Assembly: GCA_946479205.1 (NCBI GenBank)
Contig: CAMLFJ010000004.1
Span: forward strand, 1 to 21,116
Source: an uncultured bacterium
GTDB lineage: Bacteria; Methylomirabilota; Methylomirabilia; Rokubacteriales; CSP1-6
Length of the DNA: 21,116 nt
Reading direction: 5' to 3'
In this document: positions 1-9,127 of the stretch, one piece after another
How positions within the stretch are numbered: the first letter of the stretch is position 1
Layout: the number at the start of each line of letters is the position of its first letter
Position numbers and translations under genes: made by a program
The notes under the pieces: generated by a model
Told to the model about the DNA's origin: nothing
What the model saw: only the letters and a program-made list of their open reading frames with translations
Database searches by the model: none

Positions 1-1201
1 CCGATCTGAGGATGTTGTTCAGCACGAGCCCGGTGCCGGGCACCGCGAAGCCCGACCCGAACGGCCCGCCCAGGGTCTGGGTGACCGAGACCACGTTGCC
101 CTCGGCGTCGGCGCAGGCGAAGTGCGTCGTCTGCTCGTTCTCGAAGCGCGCCGGATGCCCCTCGCTGATCTGGCCGGCGAGCCGCTCCGGATTGTGCCGC
201 TCGCCCTCGCTCACCGCGGCCCGCGCCGGGTCGATGCGCGCGCGCTGCGAGGCCGCGTAGGCCTTCGACACCAGGCCCTTGATCGGCGCGTTCCCGGAAT
301 AGGCGTAGGCGAGCCGGTCCGCCGAGCCGATCTTGATCGTCTCGATCAGGTGGTGCAGGTAGTCGGGCGAGTTATGGCCCCAGCCCGCCAGGTCGTAGCC
401 CTCCAGGATGTTGAGCGTCTCCAGCATCTGGAACGCGGAGAAGGGCGGCGGCACCGAGCAGACCTCGCGCCCCCGGTAGGTGATGGCCAGCGGCTGCCGC
501 CACTCGGGCTTGAACGCGGCCAGGTCCGCCTCCGAGAGCCACCCCCCCGCCTCGGTGACCGCCCGGGCGATCATCTTGGCGATCGGGCCGCGGTAGAAGA
601 CGTCCGCGCCGCCCTCCGCGACCTGGCGGAAGGTCGCGGCCAGCTCCTTGTACGTGACGATCTTGCCCGGCCGCGGCCCGCCGTTGCCGAGATAGAGCCG
701 GCCGGCCTCCGCGGACCGGCCGAGGGTGGCGCGCGCCGCGTCGAAGAAGTTCACGCCGGCGAAGGTCAGCGGCACCCCGTTCTCGGCCAGCTCGATCGCG
801 GGCGCCAGCACGCGCGCCCGCGGCATGGTGCCGAAGCGCTCGAGCGCGGCCATCCACCCGCCCAGGTTGCCCGGCGTCGCGCACGCCTTGGGGCCGCCCG
901 CCAGCTCGTCCTCGGTGCAGCGCGCCGCGTCGGCCGCGAGCGGGGCGGGCCCGATGAAGTCCAGCACGTGGCGCTCCCGCGTGCGCGCCCGCGAGATGAA
1001 CATGAGCCCGATCCCGCCCGCGCTCGACATGAACGGCTCGACGACGTTCAGGGAGGAGCCGACCGCGACCGCCGCGTCCACCGCGTTGCCGCCCTCGAGC
1101 AGGACGCGGATGCCGGCCATGGAGGCGAGCGGATGGGCCGAGGCGACGGCGCCGCGGGTTCCCATGACGGTGGGGCGATACGCGTGACGATGCGGGGGCA
1201 T
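1..1201 (-). CDS. ggt: Gamma-glutamyltransferase family protein, C-terminus cut by window edge
   Basis: Members of this Ntn-hydrolase family cleave the gamma-glutamyl bond of glutathione and related compounds, and mature by cutting themselves just before a catalytic Thr. 400 codons are visible and the frame runs open off the left edge. Seen: near the N-terminus, GGNAVDAAVAVG and the AGGIG motif of the large subunit; near the edge, QTTHF followed by DAEGNVVSVTQTLGGPFGSG, which is the start of the small subunit. The predicted nucleophile is the first Thr of TTHF (residue 358, bases 128-130). The ATG at 1201 is supported by GGAGGAG 5 nt upstream (1207-1213). There is no signal peptide, unlike the periplasmic E. 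coli enzyme, so a cytoplasmic location is inferred. It is divergent from the PPOX gene across 52 nt. The family assignment is firm; the exact substrate is not known. Confidence 0.88.
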   Translation of the reverse strand, partial: MPPHRHAYRPTVMGTRGAVASAHPLASMAGIRVLLEGGNAVDAAVAVGSSLNVVEPFMSSAGGIGLMFISRARTRERHVLDFIGPAPLAADAARCTEDELAGGPKACATPGNLGGWMAALERFGTMPRARVLAPAIELAENGVPLTFAGVNFFDAARATLGRSAEAGRLYLGNGGPRPGKIVTYKELAATFRQVAEGGADVFYRGPIAKMIARAVTEAGGWLSEADLAAFKPEWRQPLAITYRGREVCSVPPPFSAFQMLETLNILEGYDLAGWGHNSPDYLHHLIETIKIGSADRLAYAYSGNAPIKGLVSKAYAASQRARIDPARAAVSEGERHNPERLAGQISEGHPARFENEQTTHFACADAEGNVVSVTQTLGGPFGSGFAVPGTGLVLNNILRS

Positions 1202-1253
1202 GTGGTCTCCTCCGGAGCTTGGGTTGTTGCCCGCATGGTAGGCTCAAGCCCTC

Positions 1254-1637
1254 ATGGACGCAAGAAGCCCCGAGCTCGCGCGCGCCCAGTACATCTACGT
1301 AACGACGTACAGTCAGGCCGGCAAGCCCGGCACCGTGCCCACCTGGCTCTGGCCTCACGAGGACGCGATCTACTTCACGACCAAGCGCGACAGCGTCAAG
1401 GCGCGGCGCATCCGGAACAATGGGCGCGTGACCGTCCACGTGGGCACCAAGGACGGCCCTTCGTTCGAAGGACGCGCGGAATGGGTGGACGGGCGGCCGG
1501 ACCTGGAGACGGCGCTGCTCGCCACGTACCGCCGCAAGTACTGGGTGCTGGTGCCGCTCTTCATGGGCCGCTACATCCGTCGGGGCCTCGCGGCCAAGAC
1601 CAGTGTGCTCATCAGGGTCACGCCCGTGACTCGGTGA
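1254..1637 (+). CDS. PPOX-class split-barrel protein, probable F420- or flavin-dependent oxidoreductase (Rv2061-like)
   Basis: A 127-residue protein with the split beta-barrel fold of the pyridoxamine 5'-phosphate oxidase superfamily. Seen: an opening strand pair YIYVTTYSQAGKPGTVPTW, then DAIYFTTKRDSVKARRIRNN and VTVHVG, the usual order of the PPOX family of small F420/FMN-binding reductases (the Rv2061-type group by recollection). These proteins act in the cytoplasm as homodimers and reduce small molecules with F420H2 or reduced flavin; the physiological substrate is generally unknown. The C-terminus has a hydrophobic stretch, WVLVPLFMG, typical of the dimer surface in this group. The start is the only good ATG; no strong ribosome site is visible (GGTAGG lies 11 nt upstream). 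It is transcribed away from the ggt gene. Cofactor choice cannot be settled from sequence alone. Confidence 0.8.
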   Translation: MDARSPELARAQYIYVTTYSQAGKPGTVPTWLWPHEDAIYFTTKRDSVKARRIRNNGRVTVHVGTKDGPSFEGRAEWVDGRPDLETALLATYRRKYWVLVPLFMGRYIRRGLAAKTSVLIRVTPVTR

Positions 1638-1706
1638 CCCACCGATCCCGGCTCCGAAGGCGCGCCCCGGCGCCCCTTCCCGACCGGCGCCCGCCGAGCG
1701 AGGCCA

Positions 1707-1715
1707 TGGGGTAGG
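1707..1715 (+). promoter_or_regulatory. Ribosome binding site deciding the metallopeptidase start
   Basis: TGGGGTAGG abuts the first in-frame ATG (1716) with no spacer, so it cannot serve that codon. It lies 9 nt from the next in-frame ATG (1725), which is therefore preferred. Confidence 0.45.
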
Positions 1716-1724
1716 ATGGCGACG

Positions 1725-2771
1725 ATGGCCGCTTTCGAGACGGCTCCGCCCGACCTCAAGCCGCTGCTGGGAGAGCGGATCAGCCGGCTCGGGCTCAAGC
1801 TCGAAGGCTCTCCCATGGAGCGGTACGTGGGCGACCTCTACCGGGAGCTCGAGGCCAAGGGGCTCAAGCGCTTCCGCCCGCCCACCTACTTCACCGACGA
1901 GTGGGGGTGCCCGTCCGAGGAGCCCATCATCGGCATCCCCTTCTACCTGGCCGACGCACAGCTGTCTCGACTCGAGAAGCAGTTCGACGACCTCGAGGAC
2001 GTGCGCGAGATCCGCATGTACCTGCGCCACGAGGCGGGCCACGCCTTCAACTATGCGTACAAGCTCTTCGAGACGCCGGAGTGGCGCGAGCGGTTCGGGC
2101 CGTTCAACCGGCCCTACCGCGATCGGTATCGACCGGTCCCCTTCCATCGCGGCTTCGTGCGTCACATGGAGGGTTGGTACGCCCAGAAGCATCCGGACGA
2201 GGACTTCGCGGAGACGTTCGCGGTCTGGCTCACCCCGCGATCGCGATGGCGTCAACGCTACAAGGGTTGGCCCGCCATGGACAAGCTGCGCTACGTCGAC
2301 CGCCTGGCTCGCAAGCTGGGCGACGTCGAGCCGGTGGTGCGGCTGGCCTCCACCGACATCACGGTCGAAGAGATGAACATGACGGTGGAGGAGTTCTTTC
2401 GCGCTCAGGAGCCCGAGAGCCCGCCGGTCGACGTCGCCCTCGAGCACGACCTCGCCGATCTCTTCGTCCGCCGCCGCAAGAGCCTGCGGCCGGCCGCCGA
2501 CTTCGTCCGGGAGCACCGCGCCGGGCTCATCAACAAGATCGAATACTGGACCGGGGTGCGCCGCAGCGTCGTGCGCGCGCTCGTAGACCGCATGGTCGAG
2601 ACCACCGACCGTCTCCGGCTCGCGGTGCCCGCCGACGGGGAGGCGGCCATGCTCGTCGAGCTGACCACGTATGCGACCACGCTCACCATGAACTTCCTCA
2701 CCTTCGGCAGCTTCGTGCCCCGGGCCCGGCGGCCTCGCCGCCGCACCGGCCGGACCTCGGGCGGCCGATGA
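1725..2771 (+). CDS. Putative zinc-binding metallopeptidase (HEAGH), partner of the adjacent ATP-grasp gene
   Basis: A 348-residue protein with a clear HExxH zinc motif: RHEAGHAFNYAY, zinc ligands His102 and His106, catalytic Glu103. About 50 residues later, HPDEDFAETFAVWL (156-169) supplies acidic residues (Glu159, Asp160, Glu163) able to act as the third ligand. This second motif strongly resembles that of the uncharacterised 'putative zinc-binding metallopeptidase' group (Peptidase_Mx-like), but the N-terminal zinc ribbon often seen there is absent. No signal peptide or membrane segment is seen, so it is probably cytoplasmic. The C-terminal 20 residues are Arg-rich (PRARRPRRRTGRTSGGR). The start at 1725 is chosen over the ATG at 1716 because of ribosome-site spacing. 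The stop overlaps the ATP-grasp start as ATGA, so the two are co-translated and probably act together. The substrate is unknown. Confidence 0.8.
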   Translation: MAAFETAPPDLKPLLGERISRLGLKLEGSPMERYVGDLYRELEAKGLKRFRPPTYFTDEWGCPSEEPIIGIPFYLADAQLSRLEKQFDDLEDVREIRMYLRHEAGHAFNYAYKLFETPEWRERFGPFNRPYRDRYRPVPFHRGFVRHMEGWYAQKHPDEDFAETFAVWLTPRSRWRQRYKGWPAMDKLRYVDRLARKLGDVEPVVRLASTDITVEEMNMTVEEFFRAQEPESPPVDVALEHDLADLFVRRRKSLRPAADFVREHRAGLINKIEYWTGVRRSVVRALVDRMVETTDRLRLAVPADGEAAMLVELTTYATTLTMNFLTFGSFVPRARRPRRRTGRTSGGR

Positions 2772-3769
2772 AGATCGTCGTCGCGCACGCCGCCGACGAG
2801 ACGGTCGATCCGCCCCGGGGCCGGCGGGCGGCGCGCAAGACCGACGTCCAGGAGGTCGCCCACGTCCTGCGCGCCGCCGGCCACGACGTGGGAGGCATCG
2901 CGGTCGACGGCACCCCGGAGTGCCTGCGCGCGCTCATGCAGCTCAAGGCCGATCTGATCTTCAATCTGGTCGAGTCGTTCGGCGACGACAACTCCAAGGA
3001 GCCGCACGTTGCCGCGTACTACGAGATGCTCGGGCTACCCTACACCGGCTCGAGCCCCCGCGGGCTCACTCTCGCCATGGACAAGGCGGTGGCCAAGAAG
3101 ATCCTGGGGTTTCACAACGTCGTCAGTCCGAAGTTCGCCGTCTTCTGGCGGGGCCGCCTCGACTGGGACGCGGACGACGTGGAGTTCCCGGTCATCGTGA
3201 AGCCCCTCCGGGAAGACGGGTCCATCGGCATCGGCTTCGACGCGCTCGCCGGCAACATCAAGGAGCTCATGGAGCGAATCGACGGCCTCACCGCCGAGTT
3301 CAACGGCCCCGTACTCATCGAGCAGTACGTGGAGGGCCGCGAGATCTACATGGGTGTCCTCGGGAATTCGCCGCCGGAGGCCCTGCCGCCCGTCGAGCTG
3401 GATCTCTCCCACCTGCCGAAGGGCACGCCGCGGATTGCCGGCACGGAGGTGAAGTGGAACGAGGGCACCCGGGCCTACCGGGGCAGCAAGGTCCGCATCC
3501 CGAAGCTACCCAAGGCCGTCCTCGAAACCATGGAGCGCTACGCGCTCACCGCCTTCCAGGCCCTGGGCCTGCGCGACTATGCCCGCATCGACTTCCGCCT
3601 CGCCCAGGATACCGTCTACATGATCGAGGCCAATCCCAACCCGTACCTGCACTCGGGCGCCGAGTTCATCCGCGCGGCGCGCGCCTCAGGACGCACGCAC
3701 CCCGGCACCATCACCGAGATCGTGGAGCTCGCGCGGGCGCGGTACCGGCGCCCCGCGCCTCCGAGCTGA
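2768..3769 (+). CDS. ATP-grasp ligase, D-alanine--D-alanine ligase-like
   Basis: A 333-residue ATP-grasp enzyme. Such enzymes activate a carboxylate as an acyl phosphate with ATP and join it to an amine. Seen: the N-terminal Ddl-like domain ending LKADLIFNLVESF and the glycine-rich LPYTGSSPRGL; ATP-grasp core PVIVKPLREDGSIGIGF with ATP-binding Lys145; IEQYVEGREIYMGVLG; and the metal site Asp275 (YARIDFR), Glu287 and Asn289 (IEANPNPYL). It looks complete. It differs from housekeeping Ddl in the N-terminal half and is paired with a metallopeptidase rather than mur/fts genes, so I do not call it ddl. The gene starts inside the peptidase stop (ATGA). It is followed by a fresh promoter, so thiC is probably a separate unit. 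A dipeptide or peptide-tailoring ligase is the likeliest role; the substrate is unknown. Confidence 0.82.
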   Translation: MKIVVAHAADETVDPPRGRRAARKTDVQEVAHVLRAAGHDVGGIAVDGTPECLRALMQLKADLIFNLVESFGDDNSKEPHVAAYYEMLGLPYTGSSPRGLTLAMDKAVAKKILGFHNVVSPKFAVFWRGRLDWDADDVEFPVIVKPLREDGSIGIGFDALAGNIKELMERIDGLTAEFNGPVLIEQYVEGREIYMGVLGNSPPEALPPVELDLSHLPKGTPRIAGTEVKWNEGTRAYRGSKVRIPKLPKAVLETMERYALTAFQALGLRDYARIDFRLAQDTVYMIEANPNPYLHSGAEFIRAARASGRTHPGTITEIVELARARYRRPAPPS

Positions 3770-3799
3770 TCACGACCTCGGCGGGCCGGCCTCGGTGTC

Positions 3800-3828
3800 T
3801 TGACGGTCCGGGGCTTTGGACGTAGCAT
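3800..3828 (+). promoter_or_regulatory. Sigma70-type promoter for thiC
   Basis: TTGACG (3800-3805) and TAGCAT (3823-3828) are separated by exactly 17 bp, a near-consensus housekeeping promoter. Transcription would start around 3835, immediately before the first base needed by the TPP riboswitch, which makes the match functionally sensible. Confidence 0.6.
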
Positions 3829-3837
3829 CCAGACAGC

Positions 3838-5584
<1,747 letters not shown>

Positions 5585-5605
5585 GCGCCGCGCCTCCTCA
5601 CCCTG

Positions 5606-5631
5606 CCCTCTCCCCCTCACGGGGGAGAGGG
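5606..5631. repeat. Perfect intergenic hairpin, terminator-like or dispersed palindromic repeat
   Basis: CCCTCTCCCCC (5606-5616) and GGGGGAGAGGG (5621-5631) form a perfect 11-bp stem with a TCAC loop, 21 bp after the thiC stop. Flanking TCACCCTG and GTGA extend the symmetry. There is no T-run, so it is not a classical intrinsic terminator. The sequence resembles CCCTCTCCCC...GGGGAGAGGG palindromes scattered between genes of many GC-rich bacteria (from memory). It may stabilise the thiC mRNA end or reduce read-through into the amidase. Confidence 0.7.
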
Positions 5632-5651
5632 TGAACGTGGAGCGACCGATC

Positions 5652-7085
5652 ATGGCGGGATTCGCGGACTACGAGCAGTACGATGCCCTCGGCCTGGCGG
5701 ATCTGGTCCGCCGCGGCAAGGTGACCCCGACCGAGCTGCTGGACGCGGCCATCCAGCGCGTCGAGGCGCGCAATCCCGCGGTGAACGCGGTCATCATGCC
5801 GCTCTACGATCACGGGCGACGGGCGATCGCCGACGGCCTGCCGGACGGGCCGTTCCGCGGCGTGCCGTTCCTGCTGAAGGACCTCGGCGCGCCGCTCACC
5901 GGGGAGCGGATGACCCGGGGCAGCCGCTTCTTCGCCGACACGCCGCCCTCCACCTTCGACAGCGAGAACGTGGCGCGCCTCAAGCGGGCCGGGCTCGTGA
6001 TCTTCGGGCGCACCAATAGCTGCGAGGTCGGACTCTCGCTCACCTGCGAGCCCCAGCTCTACGGCCCCACCCGGAATCCGTGGGACCACACGCGGATCTC
6101 CTCCGGCTCGAGCGGCGGAGCGGCCGCCGCGGTGGGCGCGCGCATGCTGCCGATGGCGCACGCCAGCGACGGCTTCGGCTCCATCCGGGCCCCCGCCGCG
6201 AGCTGCGGACTGGTCGGGCTCAAGCCCACGCGCGGGCGGAACACCTTCGCGCCGGTGACCGGGGAAGGTCTCGGCGGCAGCTCGACGGAGCACGCGGTCT
6301 CCCTCACGGTGCGGGACAGCGCGGCGCTGCTCGACGCGACCTGCGGCCCCGGGCCGGGCGATCCGTACTCCGCGCCGCCCCCCGCCCGTCCCTATCTCGA
6401 CGAGGTCGCGGCCCCGCCGCGGCCCCTGCGCATCGCCTACACGACGGTCACCCCCAACGGCGCGGACGTCGCGCCCGAGAGCCTCGCGACCCTGCGCGAC
6501 ACCGTGCAGCTCTGCGCCGAGCTCGGGCATCACGTGGAGGAGGCCAATCCCGAGATCGAGCGCGCCGCGGTGATCCCGACGTTCATCACGCTGGCCGCGG
6601 TCAACACGGTGGTGAACCTCTCGACACACCCGACCGCGGGCCGGCCCGCCCGAGAGGGCGAGGTGGAGACGGTCACCTGGAACACCGCCAAGCTCGGCGA
6701 GCGCACGAGCTCGGCCGACTACGTGCGCGCGACCCAGACCGCGCACCGGCTGGGGCGGCAGATGGCCGCCTTCCACTCGCGCTACGACGTGCTGTTGACG
6801 CCCGGGCTGGGCCAGCTCCCGGTCAAGCTCGGCTGGATCGACATGATGATGGACGACGTCGAGGAGTACTGGCGGCGGGTGTTCACGTTCTCGCCGTTCA
6901 CGGTGTGGTTCAACCTCACCGGCCAGCCCGCCCTGATGCTGCCGATCGGCCATGCGGCGAGCGGGCTGCCGGTGGCGGTCCAGCTCGTCGCGCCCTACGG
7001 CGACGAGGCCACCCTGTTCCGCCTGGGCGCTCAGCTCGAGACGGCGCGGCCCTGGTTCGCCCGGAAGCCCAGCCTCGCCTCGTAG
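5652..7085 (+). CDS. Amidase-signature hydrolase
   Basis: A 477-residue enzyme of the amidase signature family, which hydrolyses carboxamides with a Ser-cisSer-Lys triad. Seen: Lys76 in FLLKDLG, cis-Ser153 in [12 protein letters not shown], nucleophile Ser177 in [12 protein letters not shown], then GLKPTRGR. The C-terminus [28 protein letters not shown] resembles 6-aminohexanoate-cyclic-dimer hydrolase and related amidases more than GatA. No signal peptide is seen, so it is probably cytoplasmic. A GTG at 5631 is in frame but lies in the hairpin. The ATG at 5652, with GGAG 9 nt upstream (5639-5642), is preferred. The gene could be read through from thiC, but the hairpin separates them. It is not the tRNA transamidase, because a true gatA lies at the right edge. 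The substrate cannot be named. Confidence 0.88.
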   Translation: MAGFADYEQYDALGLADLVRRGKVTPTELLDAAIQRVEARNPAVNAVIMPLYDHGRRAIADGLPDGPFRGVPFLLKDLGAPLTGERMTRGSRFFADTPPSTFDSENVARLKRAGLVIFGRTNSCEVGLSLTCEPQLYGPTRNPWDHTRISSGSSGGAAAAVGARMLPMAHASDGFGSIRAPAASCGLVGLKPTRGRNTFAPVTGEGLGGSSTEHAVSLTVRDSAALLDATCGPGPGDPYSAPPPARPYLDEVAAPPRPLRIAYTTVTPNGADVAPESLATLRDTVQLCAELGHHVEEANPEIERAAVIPTFITLAAVNTVVNLSTHPTAGRPAREGEVETVTWNTAKLGERTSSADYVRATQTAHRLGRQMAAFHSRYDVLLTPGLGQLPVKLGWIDMMMDDVEEYWRRVFTFSPFTVWFNLTGQPALMLPIGHAASGLPVAVQLVAPYGDEATLFRLGAQLETARPWFARKPSLAS

Positions 7086-7111
7086 ACCACGCGGCCGTGC
7101 CGGTCACCGTC

Positions 7112-8065
7112 ATGCGAGCCCTAGCCCTCTTCCCCTTCCTCGTGCTCGGGGTCATCGGCGCTCCGGTCCTGGCCGGCGCCAGCGGCGACATGCCCGCCTT
7201 CAAGGTGGAGCGCTGGGTGAATTCGACGCCGCTCACCCCGGAGGCGCTGCGCGGCAAGGTCGTCCTGGTCGACTTCTGGGAGTACACCTGCATCAACTGG
7301 ATCCGCACCTCGCCCTACGTCCGAGCGTGGCACCGCGACTACGCCGAGCTCGGCCTGGTCGTGGTCGGCATGCACGCGCCCGAGTTCGAGTTCGGCAAGC
7401 GCGCCGAGAACATCGACCGGGGGATTCGCGACCACGGGCTCACCTATCCGATCGGGCTCGACAATGCGTTCGCGACCTGGCGGGCCTTCGCCAACGACGC
7501 CTGGCCGGCGAAGTACCTCTTCGACGCGCAGGGGAGACTGGTGAAGCGCTGGGTGGGTGAGGGCCGCTACGACGAGATCGAGGCGGAGATCCGGCGCCAG
7601 CTGGTCGCGGCCAGGCCCGGGACCAAGCTGCCGGCGGTCAGTCCGGAGGCGATGGCGTTCGCGAGGGCCTCGGAGCCCTCCTATGACGGGATCACCGGCG
7701 AGACCTACGTCGGAGTCGAGCGACGCGAGCCGGGCACCGTCACCCTGGAGGGTGATTGGAAGAGCGGGCGGCGGTACCTCGAGCTCCAGAAGGGCACGGG
7801 CCGGATCGCGCTTCCCTTCACGGCCGGTGAGGTGAACCTGGTCGTGGAACCGGGGCCGTCGGGCAAGGCGACGCTCACGATCCTGCTCGACGGGAAACCG
7901 GTCGGCGAGGCGCGCGGCGCCGACGTCGGACCCGACGGAGTGGCGCGCTTCGATCGGTCGGGAATGCTTCGGCTGGTCGCCCGCGCGCCCCGCGGGCCCC
8001 ACGTGCTGACCCTGATCGCGAGCGACCCCGGCCTGCGCGCCTTCGTGTTCACCTTCGGCCCCTGA
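7112..8065 (+). CDS. Exported DipZ-type thioredoxin-like protein with CXXW active site
   Basis: A 317-residue protein with an N-terminal signal peptide (hydrophobic ALALFPFLVLGVIGAPVLA, probable cut near residue 22). Next comes a thioredoxin/AhpC-like domain (about 30-170) and a beta-rich C-terminal domain (about 190-317) of the kind found after thioredoxin in DipZ proteins (TYVGVERR, ILLDGKPVGEARGADV, PGLRAFVFTFG). It would act outside the cytoplasmic membrane in thiol redox. The active-site region WEYTCINWIRT keeps the first cysteine (Cys60), but the second position is Trp63 (TGG, 7298-7300) where DipZ relatives have Cys (CINC). A classical disulfide exchange is therefore unlikely. The CcdA-like membrane domain of full DipZ is absent. 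The start is the ATG just before the signal peptide; a GTG at 7097 is possible. It lies 26 nt after the amidase. Confidence 0.85.
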   Translation: MRALALFPFLVLGVIGAPVLAGASGDMPAFKVERWVNSTPLTPEALRGKVVLVDFWEYTCINWIRTSPYVRAWHRDYAELGLVVVGMHAPEFEFGKRAENIDRGIRDHGLTYPIGLDNAFATWRAFANDAWPAKYLFDAQGRLVKRWVGEGRYDEIEAEIRRQLVAARPGTKLPAVSPEAMAFARASEPSYDGITGETYVGVERREPGTVTLEGDWKSGRRYLELQKGTGRIALPFTAGEVNLVVEPGPSGKATLTILLDGKPVGEARGADVGPDGVARFDRSGMLRLVARAPRGPHVLTLIASDPGLRAFVFTFGP

Positions 8066-8095
8066 ACATCGACGTCGACCGTTACTGATCGGGGC

Positions 8096-9127
8096 CTACC
8101 TGGGCAGGGCGGCGACCAGCGGCTCGAGGTTCTTCGGATCGGGCTTGAGCATGCCGACGCCGTGCTGGCGCACCGCCGCCACCACCGCGTCGTTGACCGG
8201 GGTGGGGACGCCCAGCCGCTTGCCCTGCTGGCTCACGTAGCCGTTCAGGTAGTCGATCTCGGTGCGCCGGCCCTTCATGACGTCCTGGAGCATGGACGGC
8301 CGCCCGCCGGTCAGGAACTTCACGCTCGCGGCCATGTCGGCCTCGACCGCGTCCCAGCCCTTGCCCTGCGCCGCGTCCACGAAGCGCCGGGCGTCGATGC
8401 CGTAGATGGGCTCGACCTCGTAGCCCGCCGCGCGCCCGACCTGGATCACCTCCGCGGCCACGTGGATCGCGATGCGGCGCGGGATGGGGGCGGTGCGGAC
8501 CTCGGCCGAGCCGAGGCCGCTCAGCCCGGCCAGCGGGTTGGCCATGCAGTTGACGGCCAGCTTGGACCACCGCTCGCCCCACAGGTTGGTCGTCACCTTG
8601 GTGCCGGCCACGTCGTTCATCACCTTGGCCAGGGCCTGCGCCCGCGGCGTGTCCTTGCCGTCGTGCTCGCCGATCTTGAAGCCGACGCTGCCGGAGTCGG
8701 TGCGCATGGCGTGGCCGGGCTCGTACATGCCGGCGCCGATCGTGATCACGCAGCCGAGGCAGCGCGACTTGCCCACCACCGAGGCCACCCGCTCGTCGTT
8801 GACTCCGTTCTGGAAGTCCACCACCACCCCGTCGGGCTGCTTGAGATAGGCCAGCGCCATCTGGGCCGCCCACTCGGTGTCGTAGGACTTCACCGACACG
8901 AAGATCGCCTCGAACGGGGTCGCCACCCCCTGCAGCTCGTGGATGTGGAGTGCCTTGACCGGGATGAGGTGGTCTCCGCAGGTCCCGCTCAACTTGAGCC
9001 CGCGGTTCTTCATGGTCTCGATGTGCTCGGGCCACTGGTCGACGAGCGTGACGTCGTGGCCCGCCTTGGTGAGGAGCCCGCCGACCACGCAGCCGATCGC
9101 CCCTGCCCCGATGATCCCGATCCTCAT
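8096..9127 (-). CDS. Ketopantoate reductase family dehydrogenase (2-dehydropantoate 2-reductase-like)
   Basis: A 343-residue member of the ApbA/PanE family, which reduces 2-ketopantoate to pantoate for CoA synthesis or acts on related 2-keto acids. Seen: Rossmann motif GIIGAGAIGCVVGG (4-17), VSVKSYDT (78-84), DFQNGVND (104-111), and the catalytic segment WSKLAVNCMANPL with Lys189 and Asn193. The C-terminal helical domain carries PSMLQDVMKGRRTEIDYLNGYV, the substrate-binding loop of the family. The second beta strand ends in Asp30 (TLVDQW), where NADPH-specific PanE has a basic residue, so NADH use is possible. The length is longer than E. coli PanE (303). The ATG overlaps the tag stop as ATGA and has AAGGAG 9 nt upstream. 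Because of paralogues in this family, I leave the symbol blank. Confidence 0.88.
   Translation of the reverse strand: MRIGIIGAGAIGCVVGGLLTKAGHDVTLVDQWPEHIETMKNRGLKLSGTCGDHLIPVKALHIHELQGVATPFEAIFVSVKSYDTEWAAQMALAYLKQPDGVVVDFQNGVNDERVASVVGKSRCLGCVITIGAGMYEPGHAMRTDSGSVGFKIGEHDGKDTPRAQALAKVMNDVAGTKVTTNLWGERWSKLAVNCMANPLAGLSGLGSAEVRTAPIPRRIAIHVAAEVIQVGRAAGYEVEPIYGIDARRFVDAAQGKGWDAVEADMAASVKFLTGGRPSMLQDVMKGRRTEIDYLNGYVSQQGKRLGVPTPVNDAVVAAVRQHGVGMLKPDPKNLEPLVAALPR

Noticed and set aside
1202..1253. Divergent promoter or sigma54 site between ggt and the PPOX gene.
   Set aside because: No -35/-10 pair at 16-18 bp and no GG-N10-GC arrangement found; something must drive these genes but I cannot point to it.
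1656..1679. Possible hairpin (GAAGG...CCTTC with inner CGC/GCG) after the PPOX gene.
   Set aside because: Needs a bulge, has no T-run and lies in GC-rich sequence where such pairings are common.
372..2516. Very long minus-strand open frame antisense to the metallopeptidase and overlapping ggt.
   Set aside because: Arg/Gly/Pro/Ala-rich translation with no domain; typical GC-driven shadow. The ggt frame and the plus-strand peptidase explain the region.
8069..8078. 10-bp palindrome TCGACGTCGA between the convergent DipZ-like and PanE-like genes.
   Set aside because: Too short and loop-less for a terminator; a single palindrome is not enough to call an operator.
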